A stretch of 32,748 bases of DNA, from NCBI GenBank assembly GCA_013288555.1, contig JABDBQ010000030.1, positions 1 to 32,748 of the forward strand, read 5' to 3'. Every line of letters begins with the position of its first letter. Positions within the stretch are counted from its first letter, which is position 1. The notes beneath the pieces were generated by a model. It was given only the letters and a program-made list of their open reading frames with translations. It had not been told where the DNA came from and ran no database searches. The stretch comes from Bacteroidota bacterium (GTDB lineage: Bacteria; Bacteroidota; Bacteroidia; CAILMK01). The position numbers and the translations under genes are program-made. Of this stretch, positions 1 through 7,623 are shown piece by piece.

Positions 1-558
1 GATACATACAGTTTTGAGAAAGATGCCATTGCAAAAATCAGAAAATTCGTGATATCCGCTTATTTTACAGCTATAGCAAAGGGGCAAAAGTCCAAAAAAG
101 CATGTCAACAAAGAATCAAGGAACTTATTGAAAGACAAGCCAATTTGATCGATAAAAATGCGGAAGGCGTAATAAATGACATGCTTCTGAAACGACATTT
201 AGACACGATTGAAAAAGAAATAGATGACTTAAAAAGCAAAATATTTGAAACTGAGACTGATTATGGAGATGTCAAAGAAGCTGTTGATTTGGCTGAAATG
301 TACCTATTAAAACCAAGTTTGGCATGGGAAAAAGCCAAATTGAGAAATCAAGTTAGATTACAATGGTTCCAATTCCCCTCAGGGATCACCTTTGACGGGG
401 AAAAATTTGGAACTCAGGAAACATCCTTAATTTTTAAGGACAAAAATGCTTTTTTAGAGCAGATTTCTTCTAAGGTGCCCCTCAGTATTGAGTTTTGGAA
501 CTCATTTATAAGGGAATGCAACGTTTTAAAAGGTATTCTATCCCAAAATACGGATTAA
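1..558 (+). CDS. C-terminal part of a large serine recombinase (partial)
   Basis: The reading frame is open from base 1, so the N-terminus (catalytic resolvase domain) lies outside the window. What remains is about 185 residues: a charged helical coiled-coil stretch rich in K, E and D, then a region with KLRNQVRLQWFQFPSGI and a C-terminal segment. This pattern is typical of the C-terminal end of Bacteroidota recombinase/resolvase proteins that follow a zinc beta-ribbon. Such enzymes integrate and excise mobile elements or invert DNA. The gene stops 31 bp before the end of the convergent regulator gene. The call rests on overall resemblance, because the catalytic Ser is not visible here. Confidence 0.6.
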   Translation, partial: DTYSFEKDAIAKIRKFVISAYFTAIAKGQKSKKACQQRIKELIERQANLIDKNAEGVINDMLLKRHLDTIEKEIDDLKSKIFETETDYGDVKEAVDLAEMYLLKPSLAWEKAKLRNQVRLQWFQFPSGITFDGEKFGTQETSLIFKDKNAFLEQISSKVPLSIEFWNSFIRECNVLKGILSQNTD

Positions 559-589
559 TAATCTGATGTCTATTTTCAAGTTGAGTCGG

Positions 590-958
590 TTATTTTAAGC
601 CCAGTGCCTTTTTGGCTTTTGCTATGTCCCTGACATTCGCCTCATGCATTTTCTCATATAGATTAGTCATGGTAGTTTTATACAACATCGCCATCATAAA
701 TACATGCCTGGTATTTTTTGGCATAGCTTGGGAATTTTCCCACTTCTCAATGGTTTTAGGAGAATTAACACCTATTTTATTTGCAACTTCCTCTAGGGAT
801 AACCCTTGTTTTTCACGGTAATACCTAAGATTATTTGGAAGTTTATGGGAGTCATTATTCTTTACCATGCTTAATATAGCCGCTACCTGAGCTTGTGTGT
901 AGCCTGCTTTCTCCCGATAGTATTTAAGATTGTTTTTGATTGGTTTTTTATTCCCCAT
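590..958 (-). CDS. XRE-family HTH regulator with a duplicated N-terminal helix pair
   Basis: A 122-aa protein. The segment NNLKYYREKAGYTQAQVAAIL near residue 9 is repeated in related form as NNLRYYREKQGLSLEEVANKIG near residue 42. The second copy continues into a full helix-turn-helix (SPKTIEKWENSQAMPK), as in XRE/Cro-type regulators, so the first copy looks like a partial internal duplication. The role is probably DNA-binding control of the element. It is transcribed away from the second XRE gene, with a 238-bp intergenic region containing a perfect dyad at 1133-1152 that could be the operator of either regulator. Confidence 0.7.
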   Translation of the reverse strand: MGNKKPIKNNLKYYREKAGYTQAQVAAILSMVKNNDSHKLPNNLRYYREKQGLSLEEVANKIGVNSPKTIEKWENSQAMPKNTRHVFMMAMLYKTTMTNLYEKMHEANVRDIAKAKKALGLK

Positions 959-1132
959 ACTGAATAGTTTAGCAAAAATAAATTATTTGAAAAGTGAAAA
1001 CTGTGGATACTCATTTTCTCTTTGGCGCAAATGATATATAATCAGGGATACTGTCCCGGCGGTGGTTTACATATTTTTAAAAGACGACTTATGATCGCTT
1101 TTTTCTTTTGTCCATTTTCAGTTTTCCACATT

Positions 1133-1152
1133 TTGTATCGCTTGAGATACAA
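1133..1152. promoter_or_regulatory. Operator-like dyad, copy 1
   Basis: A perfect inverted repeat, TTGTATC-N6-GATACAA, between the two divergent XRE-type regulator genes. The same half-sites with the same 6-nt spacer recur at 2962-2981. This is the expected form of a dimeric HTH regulator site, but the protein that binds it is inferred. Confidence 0.5.
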
Positions 1153-1196
1153 TCTGTTCCCTTATCTAAAATTAAAAAACTTGGTACCTTGAATAT

Positions 1197-1487
1197 ATGG
1201 GACATACAGGTCGATATATTCCAAATAGGCTCAGAAAATTCAGGCGGTCAAGGCGAGAAAAGCAGCAAACAACCGCAAATATTCTTGGTGTGCAAAGAAC
1301 CCTTTTATCAAAATGGGAACGGGGTGTTCAATGGCCGAGCCAAGAGCATTTGATGGCGATTTGCCGCCATTTCGGTACAATCCTTCAATTGCTGTATCCT
1401 GAAATGGATGAAATTGCCTTGAAGAAGATTTCTGAGAATAGAAAGAAGTACTTACACTATGACGAAACAACAGAAGAAGAAAAGTGA
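1197..1487 (+). CDS. Small XRE-type HTH protein
   Basis: A 96-aa protein with a helix-turn-helix around residues 25-60 (TTANILGVQRTLLSKWERG, with the typical recognition-helix S-x-W-E-x-G) and a C-terminal basic/acidic helix. It resembles small Bacteroidota XRE-family regulators found on mobile elements. The ATG at 1197 gives the shortest complete domain. The 3' end overlaps the next gene by 29 bp in another frame, suggesting translational coupling. The dyad at 1133-1152 lies 45 bp upstream of the start, a good position for autoregulation. Confidence 0.6.
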   Translation: MGHTGRYIPNRLRKFRRSRREKQQTTANILGVQRTLLSKWERGVQWPSQEHLMAICRHFGTILQLLYPEMDEIALKKISENRKKYLHYDETTEEEK

Positions 1488-1821
1488 AAAATGTGTAACG
1501 ACGTTAACGATAAATATAAATAAGATCGAGAACGACGATTGCATTAAAAGAATTAGCAATAAAGACATTACACGATTTATGAATCAACTCACTCCACAAG
1601 AAGAATACAAATTGGCTTCCGATTTGGCGGCAGCCCTGGGGGAACCCAACAACGTTGACTATTACCTCAAATTCACCCCAATCATCCCAAAGGAATATTT
1701 ACTCGAAAAGCTGGCTTATGTTCTCTCAAAACCACAAGGTGAAATTGACAACAAGGCAGCGTACTTTAACTCAATCCTCAAAAGCTATGGCAGAAAAGAA
1801 AGACGTTATTCTCGGCATTAG
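1459..1821 (+). CDS. Hypothetical protein, 120 aa
   Basis: No family recognised. The protein has a lysine-rich start (MTKQQKKKSEK), a beta-like stretch (TTLTININKI) and a mostly helical remainder, ending in a basic tail. It overlaps the upstream HTH gene by 29 bp and the downstream RuvC-like gene by 35 bp, so the three read as one transcript. Strong overlap on both sides makes a real co-translated gene likely, but its function cannot be stated. Confidence 0.5.
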   Translation: MTKQQKKKSEKCVTTLTININKIENDDCIKRISNKDITRFMNQLTPQEEYKLASDLAAALGEPNNVDYYLKFTPIIPKEYLLEKLAYVLSKPQGEIDNKAAYFNSILKSYGRKERRYSRH

Positions 1822-2275
1822 TTTGGGAACAAGGCGCTTAGGTGTAGCAATCGGTACTAAAAAGGAATTGATTGACTGGCAGTTAAAAGCTTTTGCAGGG
1901 GTATTTACCCCAACGAAAGCGAGTAAAATGTGCAGGGTTGTAGAACGGCTTATTGAGATTTATCCTGTATCAGCAATTGCCCTGAAAGCTTCACAACCTG
2001 AAAAAAGGTCAGCAGGTATCAATTACTGCCTTTCCGCGTTGAGTTGTTTGGCTCAAAGCAAGCAAATTCCATTTTATTTATACTCCATTGATGACATAGA
2101 AAACAGGTTTATGAAAGAAGGCAAAAAGAATAAAATGGGATTTGTAAGCTGGATACTCCACATATATCCCGAACTTCAAAAAGAATACCGGAAAGTACAA
2201 AGCGGAAAGGGATTGTATTACATTAAGCTCTTTGAAGCTGTGGCGGTTATTGCGTTAACGCTTCGCATTCAATAA
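1787..2275 (+). CDS. RuvC/RNase H-fold protein with altered active-site motif
   Basis: A 162-aa protein. The start VILGISLGTRRLGVAIGTK near residues 7-25 follows the first strand and turn of the RuvC/YqgF RNase H fold (usual form hhxIDxGTxxxGhA). The later segment VSAIALKASQPEKRSAGINYCL suits the second strand and following helix. The normally catalytic first Asp is Ser in this copy (GIS instead of GID), so nuclease activity is doubtful. I chose the ATG at 1787 because the longer in-frame N-terminus has no domain character and would overlap the upstream gene deeply. It ends convergently, overlapping the minus-strand gene by 21 bp. Confidence 0.5.
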   Translation: MAEKKDVILGISLGTRRLGVAIGTKKELIDWQLKAFAGVFTPTKASKMCRVVERLIEIYPVSAIALKASQPEKRSAGINYCLSALSCLAQSKQIPFYLYSIDDIENRFMKEGKKNKMGFVSWILHIYPELQKEYRKVQSGKGLYYIKLFEAVAVIALTLRIQ

Positions 2276-2878
2276 GAAGATAATTTCTAAATTTCTTGCA
2301 TTTAATATATATTCAGAAATAGCTAAAAAGATATATTCTTCTTTTGTATTGCCAAGCTGTTTTCGGTGGGAATAGTAATACCTAAAAAGTGGAATATATA
2401 ACTCTATCAGTTTAAGATTTTCTAAGAAAGTATGTTCCGTGATAATGTTTCCGTGCTCTAAAAATTGCTGAATCAGTTTCTCAAATCCTATGTTTTTGCT
2501 TGAAGGTAGCCTGTTCCTATTTACATTCTCAATATCATATTTCTTTAGTTTCTTGCTTATGACTTGCAATAGTTCGGGTTCAAGGTTGTCAATAAGGATA
2601 AATAACCGATCAGCCCATGCTATCTGATTTTGAATGTAGAAAATTATGTCAGCAGGTTTGGCCCCTATAAGGAAAGGTATTGCATACAATTGAGTGTGTA
2701 AGCCTCTCACACAGTACAAAATACCCATAAACAGCTCTTTACGTGAGAACTCGGAAAATGCCCGTATTTCTGCTTTTGAATAAGCAGTGTCGGGCTTTTT
2801 CTTTTGCAATAAGGCTAAGAGGGTCGTTAAGTGCCTGCTAAGCCTTATCAGGAATGTACGGTCGTGGTTGGTTTTCAT
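2255..2878 (-). CDS. Hypothetical helical protein, 207 aa
   Basis: No family recognised. The protein is almost entirely helical by composition, with many Leu, Ile, Lys and Glu, several aromatic residues, and no signal peptide or clear membrane span. Its 3' end overlaps the end of the RuvC-like gene by 21 bp on the opposite strand. Its start faces the ardC gene across a 177-bp divergent region holding the second TTGTATC-N6-GATACAT dyad. Control by the same regulator as copy 1 is an inference. Confidence 0.5.
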   Translation of the reverse strand: MKTNHDRTFLIRLSRHLTTLLALLQKKKPDTAYSKAEIRAFSEFSRKELFMGILYCVRGLHTQLYAIPFLIGAKPADIIFYIQNQIAWADRLFILIDNLEPELLQVISKKLKKYDIENVNRNRLPSSKNIGFEKLIQQFLEHGNIITEHTFLENLKLIELYIPLFRYYYSHRKQLGNTKEEYIFLAISEYILNARNLEIIFLLNAKR

Positions 2879-2961
2879 GGTGTAAAGGCTTTTGGGCCGG
2901 AACTGGTCTTACGACAGACTTTCTATCATAAAGCCTCTTTTTTGTCTATACCTCGCCAAAA

Positions 2962-2981
2962 TTGTATCTACCCAGATACAT
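2962..2981. promoter_or_regulatory. Operator-like dyad, copy 2
   Basis: TTGTATC-N6-GATACAT, with half-sites and spacer length matching the dyad at 1133-1152. The inner bases extend the symmetry (TGTATCT-ACCC-AGATACA). It lies between the divergent 207-aa gene and ardC. Two copies in two divergent promoter regions support a shared regulator. Confidence 0.5.
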
Positions 2982-3018
2982 TGTGCCCCCTAATTTCTTC
3001 TTGCTTAAAATATTACAC

Positions 3019-3037
3019 TGAAAGAAAGATTCTTTCA
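3019..3037. repeat. Perfect 8-bp hairpin upstream of ardC
   Basis: TGAAAGAA-AGA-TTCTTTCA, ending 18 bp before the ardC start codon. It could be an operator or an mRNA 5' hairpin limiting ardC translation. No poly-T follows, so it is not a simple terminator. Confidence 0.4.
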
Positions 3038-3055
3038 CAATTAAATACATAAGCA

Positions 3056-3991
3056 ATGAACACAAAAACTGAAGCACGAAACGTTTATCAGATTGTTACT
3101 GAGCGCATCATCGAGCAACTGAAGAAAGGGACTGTTCCCTGGCAGCAGTCATGGACAAAGGCCGGACTTCCGAGAAATCTTATCTCCCGGAGGCCGTACA
3201 AAAATCTCAACTGGCTTTTATTAAGCATGTTGGGGTATGAGCAAAACCTGTTTCTAACCTACAAACAGGCAGCAGACAATGGGGCAAAAATCCGCAAGGG
3301 TGAAAAAGCAAACCTCGTTATCTTTTGGAAGAAACTTAAACCAAAAGAGGGAGAGGCTGAACCCGGGGATGAAAAACCAAAATTTGTATTACGGTACTAT
3401 CTGCTTTTCAATATCGCTCAATGCGAGAATATCCCCGAAAAGTATATTGCACCCCTTCCGAATCCTGAACCTCAGCCAATAGCTCGTTGTGCTGAAATCA
3501 TTCAATTCATGCCGGAGCGGCCAGACATTGTGCATGAAAAGCATAAAGCCTTTTACCACATTGAAAAGGACATCATCAACATGCCCCGAATGGAAACGTT
3601 TGAAAGCAATGAAAGCTATTATGAAACGCTCTTTCATGAACTCATCCACAGTACCGGCCACAAAAGCAGGTTGGACCGCAAGAGCCTGAACAAGAATGAT
3701 ATGTTCTCCTATTCTATTGAGGAATTGACGGCTGAAATCGGAGCTTGTTTCTTACTATTCCATGCAGGAATCAGCAACTTCCAATTCCAAAACAATGCCT
3801 CATACATTGATAGCTGGCTCAAAAAGTTGGAGGGCGACCAGAAGTATGTCTTCCATGCAAGCTCACAGGCTCAAAAAGCGGTGGATTATATCCTCGATAC
3901 ACTGGAAGAAGAACAGCAACCCGAACAGGTTGAAGCGGCTATTTCGCAGGGAATACCAGTATCCGATGACTTGGATGACCTGCCATTTTAA
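3056..3991 (+). CDS. ardC: ArdC-type antirestriction protein (ssDNA-binding plus zincin domain)
   Basis: A 311-aa protein. The N-terminal part (residues about 8-125: YQIVTERIIEQLKKG, PWQQSW, RPYKNLNWLLLS, KIRKGEKANLVIFWKK) is the ArdC-like single-stranded-DNA-binding domain. A linker is followed by a zincin-like metallopeptidase domain with HELIHSTGH at residues 194-202 and a downstream EELTAEIGA helix carrying a further candidate ligand or catalytic Glu. Such proteins travel with plasmids and conjugative elements and protect incoming DNA from host restriction. The length is normal for the family. The gene follows the operator-like dyad and a short hairpin, and precedes a 129-aa gene by 33 bp. 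Confidence 0.85.
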   Translation: MNTKTEARNVYQIVTERIIEQLKKGTVPWQQSWTKAGLPRNLISRRPYKNLNWLLLSMLGYEQNLFLTYKQAADNGAKIRKGEKANLVIFWKKLKPKEGEAEPGDEKPKFVLRYYLLFNIAQCENIPEKYIAPLPNPEPQPIARCAEIIQFMPERPDIVHEKHKAFYHIEKDIINMPRMETFESNESYYETLFHELIHSTGHKSRLDRKSLNKNDMFSYSIEELTAEIGACFLLFHAGISNFQFQNNASYIDSWLKKLEGDQKYVFHASSQAQKAVDYILDTLEEEQQPEQVEAAISQGIPVSDDLDDLPF

Positions 3992-4024
3992 CTACTCATT
4001 CAGTAACTTCTTAAAATCAATAAT

Positions 4025-4414
4025 ATGAAAGAACCTGCAAAAAACGGTAGCGGTGCACCAGGTACGCCGGAACCAAAGAAAGGCGAACAAGGCCTTGTGA
4101 AGCACGAACCTAAAGCCGAAACCCTTGAGGTGAAGCTAAAGGAAAACGGACCTTTGACGGTTGAAGAAACAATCAAAAGGGTAAACGAACTACAGGACAA
4201 CATCCACAAACGCGAAGTATTGAAAGACCACTTTCATATGGTATCAATGCTCAAATTTGGGGAGTATGAGGAAAAGGATCAGATTATCCTGGTATCACAT
4301 ACCGGAGAAAAGTATCCGATTCGCTCTTCAAGCCTGTGCCAGAAATGTGCCGATCTCATTAAGAACGAGATACAGTCGCATATTGAAGAAATCGAGCAAC
4401 AGATTGTGTTGTAG
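4025..4414 (+). CDS. Hypothetical protein, 129 aa
   Basis: No family recognised. The first 40 residues are a disordered, Gly/Pro/Lys/Glu-rich tail. The rest has helix (LTVEETIKRVNELQDNIHKREVLKDHF), a beta-like part (QIILVSHTGEKYPIRSSS) and a CxxC-like SLCQKCADLI segment leading into a C-terminal coiled helix. It starts 33 bp after ardC and is closed by a strong terminator, so it is probably the last gene of the ardC transcript. Confidence 0.55.
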   Translation: MKEPAKNGSGAPGTPEPKKGEQGLVKHEPKAETLEVKLKENGPLTVEETIKRVNELQDNIHKREVLKDHFHMVSMLKFGEYEEKDQIILVSHTGEKYPIRSSSLCQKCADLIKNEIQSHIEEIEQQIVL

Positions 4415-4428
4415 CAAGCAATTTTGAT

Positions 4429-4464
4429 AAAGCCCTTAACCTTATGGTTCAGGGCTTTTGTTTT
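4429..4464 (+). terminator. Rho-independent terminator after the ardC operon
   Basis: A hairpin with AAAGCCCT pairing with AGGGCTTT and an inner AACC/GGTT stem around a TTAT loop, followed by a T-rich tail (TGTTTT). It begins 14 bp after the stop of the 129-aa gene. This is the clearest intrinsic terminator in the window. Confidence 0.85.
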
Positions 4465-4523
4465 GGCATTCCAAAATCTCTTCCAGAGATTAAATAATCG
4501 TACATTTACATAAATTTTTTGCA

Positions 4524-5180
4524 ATGAAAAAGCCAGTGGAAAACCACTTTGTTCTTAACGAAATCAAAAAAATCAAAAACGAAGATGGGCAGTATTTTCA
4601 GTCCCTAATAACACTTTATCAAGTTTTGCACAGTGAAATTATCGCAAATCAAACTCAAACGGTAAGTATAACCATCGGATTTGTTGTTGCTGTATTAACC
4701 GGGCTAGTTTATGCATTTACAGGGGCTCAGCCAATACTACTTGTTATATTGCCCCCTTTACTGGGATTGCTTTTTATCATGGCAATCTATTCAATGGGCT
4801 CAACTTCAAGAATCGCTTTTAAAAAAGCAGAAATTGAGTTATATTTTCAAAAAGCAGGCATGACTATTTTCAATTGGGAAACAAACTTCGGCATTGAAGG
4901 ATTTTCATTGAAATTAACCGCAATTGGTATCGGTATCGGATATCTTTTGCCATTCGCATGGTCATTTTATTATGTATTAATAAATCTCTGTACCTTTCAA
5001 AACATCGAAAAAGGACTAAAAGGATATAGGTTCCCTTTAGCAGAGGCATGTATCTGGGTGGACTTTATTTTACTAGCGGTAATTATTTATTCAATTTTTA
5101 GATTATTCAGCCAACGCAAAGATTTCCATAATAAACTAAAAGCAATCAAAGAGGTAAAGGAATTAGACAATAGTGAATAA
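4524..5180 (+). CDS. Four-helix integral membrane protein of unknown function
   Basis: A 218-aa protein with a charged cytosolic N-terminus (about residues 1-42), then two close membrane spans (SITIGFVVAVLTGLVYAF; ILLVILPPLLGLLFIMAIY), a cytosolic amphipathic stretch with KKAEIELYFQKAG, and two more spans (about 130-155 and 178-200) before a basic tail. No known family was recognised. It is convergent with the HEPN gene (11 bp between stops) and lies 2 kb from the Pycsar pair, so a role as a membrane-acting defence component is possible but unproven. It follows a strong terminator, so it should have its own promoter. Confidence 0.6.
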   Translation: MKKPVENHFVLNEIKKIKNEDGQYFQSLITLYQVLHSEIIANQTQTVSITIGFVVAVLTGLVYAFTGAQPILLVILPPLLGLLFIMAIYSMGSTSRIAFKKAEIELYFQKAGMTIFNWETNFGIEGFSLKLTAIGIGIGYLLPFAWSFYYVLINLCTFQNIEKGLKGYRFPLAEACIWVDFILLAVIIYSIFRLFSQRKDFHNKLKAIKEVKELDNSE

Positions 5181-5191
5181 GATAGGCAAAA

Positions 5192-6925
5192 TTATTCGGG
5201 CACAAATCCAACATACAAGGAGATTAGGCGGATTTTATTAAGAACATCGCTATACTTAGCATCCAGGGCATTAATACCATTCTGAACTTCGGCAGATAGA
5301 TATTCCAAATCTAAATATTTGCCATAGGCTTTCATAAACTTTTGTGCAGATAGCAATTCTGTGATTTCAGATTTCATTTGCCAATTAATAAAACTATCTA
5401 GGGAATCTTTAATCACTTTTCTATTATTAGCAATTTCTTTCATTGAAATTGATCTTAAATCAACTTCAAATCCATTGAGTGCGGATTGGCCTTTCATAGA
5501 TTCGTAAATACTTTCAATGATTCCATTTAGTTTCGCATCCAAGTCAAAAACAACATTATAAACCGTATCTGGGATGTAGGTCTGGTTAAGACTTTCAATC
5601 TCCTTCTCAAAATAATGAAACTGCTTTTTCTCCTTGAGGCTTTGAATCATTCTACAATAAAACCATAATGTATTGATGCTCATAAAGTCAGTATCATCTC
5701 TTTTTCTGATCAATCTCAAGAACCAGTTTGCATCAATATTTAGGCCTCCAAAAATTGATACCACCCTTTCTAAGTCGAAAAGTATTTCCTTGCTAAGTAT
5801 TTCTATCTTTTCACCACTTGCTAATCCAAGATGCAAAAATCGGTTTCTTAAATTAGGTAAATGATATTGAAAATAATCAAACTGTGTTTCCGAATTAGGG
5901 TAAAAAGGCCTTACTGTATTTACCTTATCGGGCAATGATGCGGAGGGGCTGTTGTATTTAGGAACACACATATGGCACATCTCGGTGAAAAGGCCCTCTA
6001 TTTGTGTAAGCGCAAGTGCACAAAATCCAAACATCTTTTTTGATTTATACAGCTCAGCTAATTCGTTAAAGATAATTTTCCTTTGCTCACTAATGAAGGG
6101 AAGAAATTGTATATGTGCTTTTATTGAATCAATTACTTCATTATCAGAAATGAACTCTTCCATCTTTTCGTAGAACTCTGACTTCTTCTTTTTATAAAGA
6201 TCCCTTAGAAACGTGCCTTGACTTGGAGTAATTTTTCTAAGTCTGTGCCCAACTTTATCAATGCTATTTATATCAAAATACTCTTTAGATTTAGGCATTG
6301 GTAGCTTGTAGGGTCTATCCTTATATTCTTCAAAGAAGGCATACACAAAGCCTAGATTTAATTCGCCATATGCCTTGGTTAAAGCTCTATCGTTAACGCC
6401 TGATCTCAAATGCTCTTCAATTTTGGCTCGTTCCTCAATACATCTATCGTAAAAATCTTTTTGAGTTCTTTGGTTGTGATTTCTTGGAGTTTCCTTTTTT
6501 GCTATAAAGTCAATTTTCTCATAATCAGTAATAAGTGAATTTATGGTATCCAAATCCATATTGACTTTCACCTCCAACTGTTCCTTACAATCACCAGGTA
6601 ATTCTTTTATACCCAAAAAGTAGTGCAAAAACCTCATAATGGGACTCCTAAACTTGCTATCGTTAAGCAGATCTAATTTCATCTCAAAATCATCATCAAT
6701 GCCCATTAAATTCAGGATGACCTCACTAGCTGCTTCAATACTTGGAAGATCACTTAATTTTATTGTGTCTTTTGGAAAGTCAAATTGACTTAATATATAA
6801 AAGCAGAGTTCTTCCTCTGATTTTGAAAATAAGATCTTTTCGGGTATGTTTTCCAGTATTTTTCTCTTTACATCTGCGACATCCCCTACGGTTTTTAAAG
6901 GGGTACTTAAAGGAACCTTATCCAT
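5192..6925 (-). CDS. Large HEPN-motif protein, putative defence RNase
   Basis: A 577-aa, mostly helical protein without signal peptide or membrane spans. Residues about 285-395 form an AlxxxEgxhxxhC helix pair (FGFCALALTQIEGLFTEMC), a linker, and NLRNRFLHLG with R360-N361-x3-H365. This is the RNxxxH motif that marks catalytic HEPN ribonucleases in toxin, abortive-infection and DUF4209-like proteins. The long N- and C-terminal regions are unassigned. The gene is divergent from the Pycsar operon across 181 bp, suggesting a defence cluster. A TATTTTTG -7-like element precedes it. RNase activity is inferred from the motif only. Confidence 0.6.
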   Translation of the reverse strand: MDKVPLSTPLKTVGDVADVKRKILENIPEKILFSKSEEELCFYILSQFDFPKDTIKLSDLPSIEAASEVILNLMGIDDDFEMKLDLLNDSKFRSPIMRFLHYFLGIKELPGDCKEQLEVKVNMDLDTINSLITDYEKIDFIAKKETPRNHNQRTQKDFYDRCIEERAKIEEHLRSGVNDRALTKAYGELNLGFVYAFFEEYKDRPYKLPMPKSKEYFDINSIDKVGHRLRKITPSQGTFLRDLYKKKKSEFYEKMEEFISDNEVIDSIKAHIQFLPFISEQRKIIFNELAELYKSKKMFGFCALALTQIEGLFTEMCHMCVPKYNSPSASLPDKVNTVRPFYPNSETQFDYFQYHLPNLRNRFLHLGLASGEKIEILSKEILFDLERVVSIFGGLNIDANWFLRLIRKRDDTDFMSINTLWFYCRMIQSLKEKKQFHYFEKEIESLNQTYIPDTVYNVVFDLDAKLNGIIESIYESMKGQSALNGFEVDLRSISMKEIANNRKVIKDSLDSFINWQMKSEITELLSAQKFMKAYGKYLDLEYLSAEVQNGINALDAKYSDVLNKIRLISLYVGFVPE

Positions 6926-6964
6926 ATATCATTTTTGGAGGGTAAGTTAAACAAAAAGTGGCTG

Positions 6965-6972
6965 CAAAAATA
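6965..6972 (-). promoter_or_regulatory. TAnnTTTG-type -7 element for the HEPN gene
   Basis: On the minus strand this reads TATTTTTG, an exact match to the Bacteroidota -7 consensus, 40 bp upstream of the start codon. No convincing -33 TTG was seen at the usual distance. Confidence 0.35.
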
Positions 6973-7106
6973 AAATTCGCACTAGCTATTTAACATAATA
7001 GCCTTGTGTACTCAGATTGGAACTCTGGAGCATAGTATCCAGGCTCTTGTGTTGGCAAGTATTCCTGGTTGCAAAATGTGGTAAATTGCTTTAAAATACA
7101 GCATAT

Positions 7107-7622
7107 ATGGACACAAAAGAGGTGATTGAACGGGGGCAATACGTTTTTGACAAGGTATTGAGTTTTATACCAAGAGTGGATGCCAAAATCTCTACCTTAT
7201 TAGCAATCAATACAGGTATGCTTGCCCTATTGGGATCGAATATGCCCGCCCTTGATTTATTTAAGGAGTGGTATATGTTCGTCCCCATTTTGCCTTTGAT
7301 TTCGGTTTCAGCCACGTTATATTTTCTTTACCAAAGCTCATATCCAAGCTTACATGGGGGGCAGTCTTCCTTAATTTATTTTCGGGAAATTTGCAAACGC
7401 ACCGAAAGCAACTTTATGAAAGAATTTCAAGCGCAGACTGAAGAAGACTTTGCAAAAGACATTATGGGGCAGACGTGGCGAAATGCCGAGATAGCAAGCA
7501 AAAAATATCAGACGATAAAAAACGCTTTTGTGTGTACAGCTTTGACAATTGTTCCGTGGGCAATATCCCTATCAATTTTTGTTTCAAAAAATCACTTGGC
7601 AACCCAAGCAATAGTTAAATAA
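7107..7622 (+). CDS. pycTM: Pycsar membrane effector (PycTM, DUF5706-like)
   Basis: A 171-aa protein with the family layout: an amphipathic start, VDAKISTLLAINTGMLALL as first membrane helix (about 25-45), a second span at 55-76 (WYMFVPILPLISVSATLYFL), a cytosolic middle region, and a last span at 139-159. This matches PycTM effectors of the Pycsar anti-phage system. There, cyclic UMP or CMP made by the partner cyclase triggers membrane damage and growth arrest of infected cells. The next gene, 1 nt downstream, is a pyrimidine-cyclase homologue, which greatly strengthens the call. The length is typical. The upstream region faces the HEPN gene. Confidence 0.85.
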   Translation: MDTKEVIERGQYVFDKVLSFIPRVDAKISTLLAINTGMLALLGSNMPALDLFKEWYMFVPILPLISVSATLYFLYQSSYPSLHGGQSSLIYFREICKRTESNFMKEFQAQTEEDFAKDIMGQTWRNAEIASKKYQTIKNAFVCTALTIVPWAISLSIFVSKNHLATQAIVK

Positions 7623-7623
7623 T

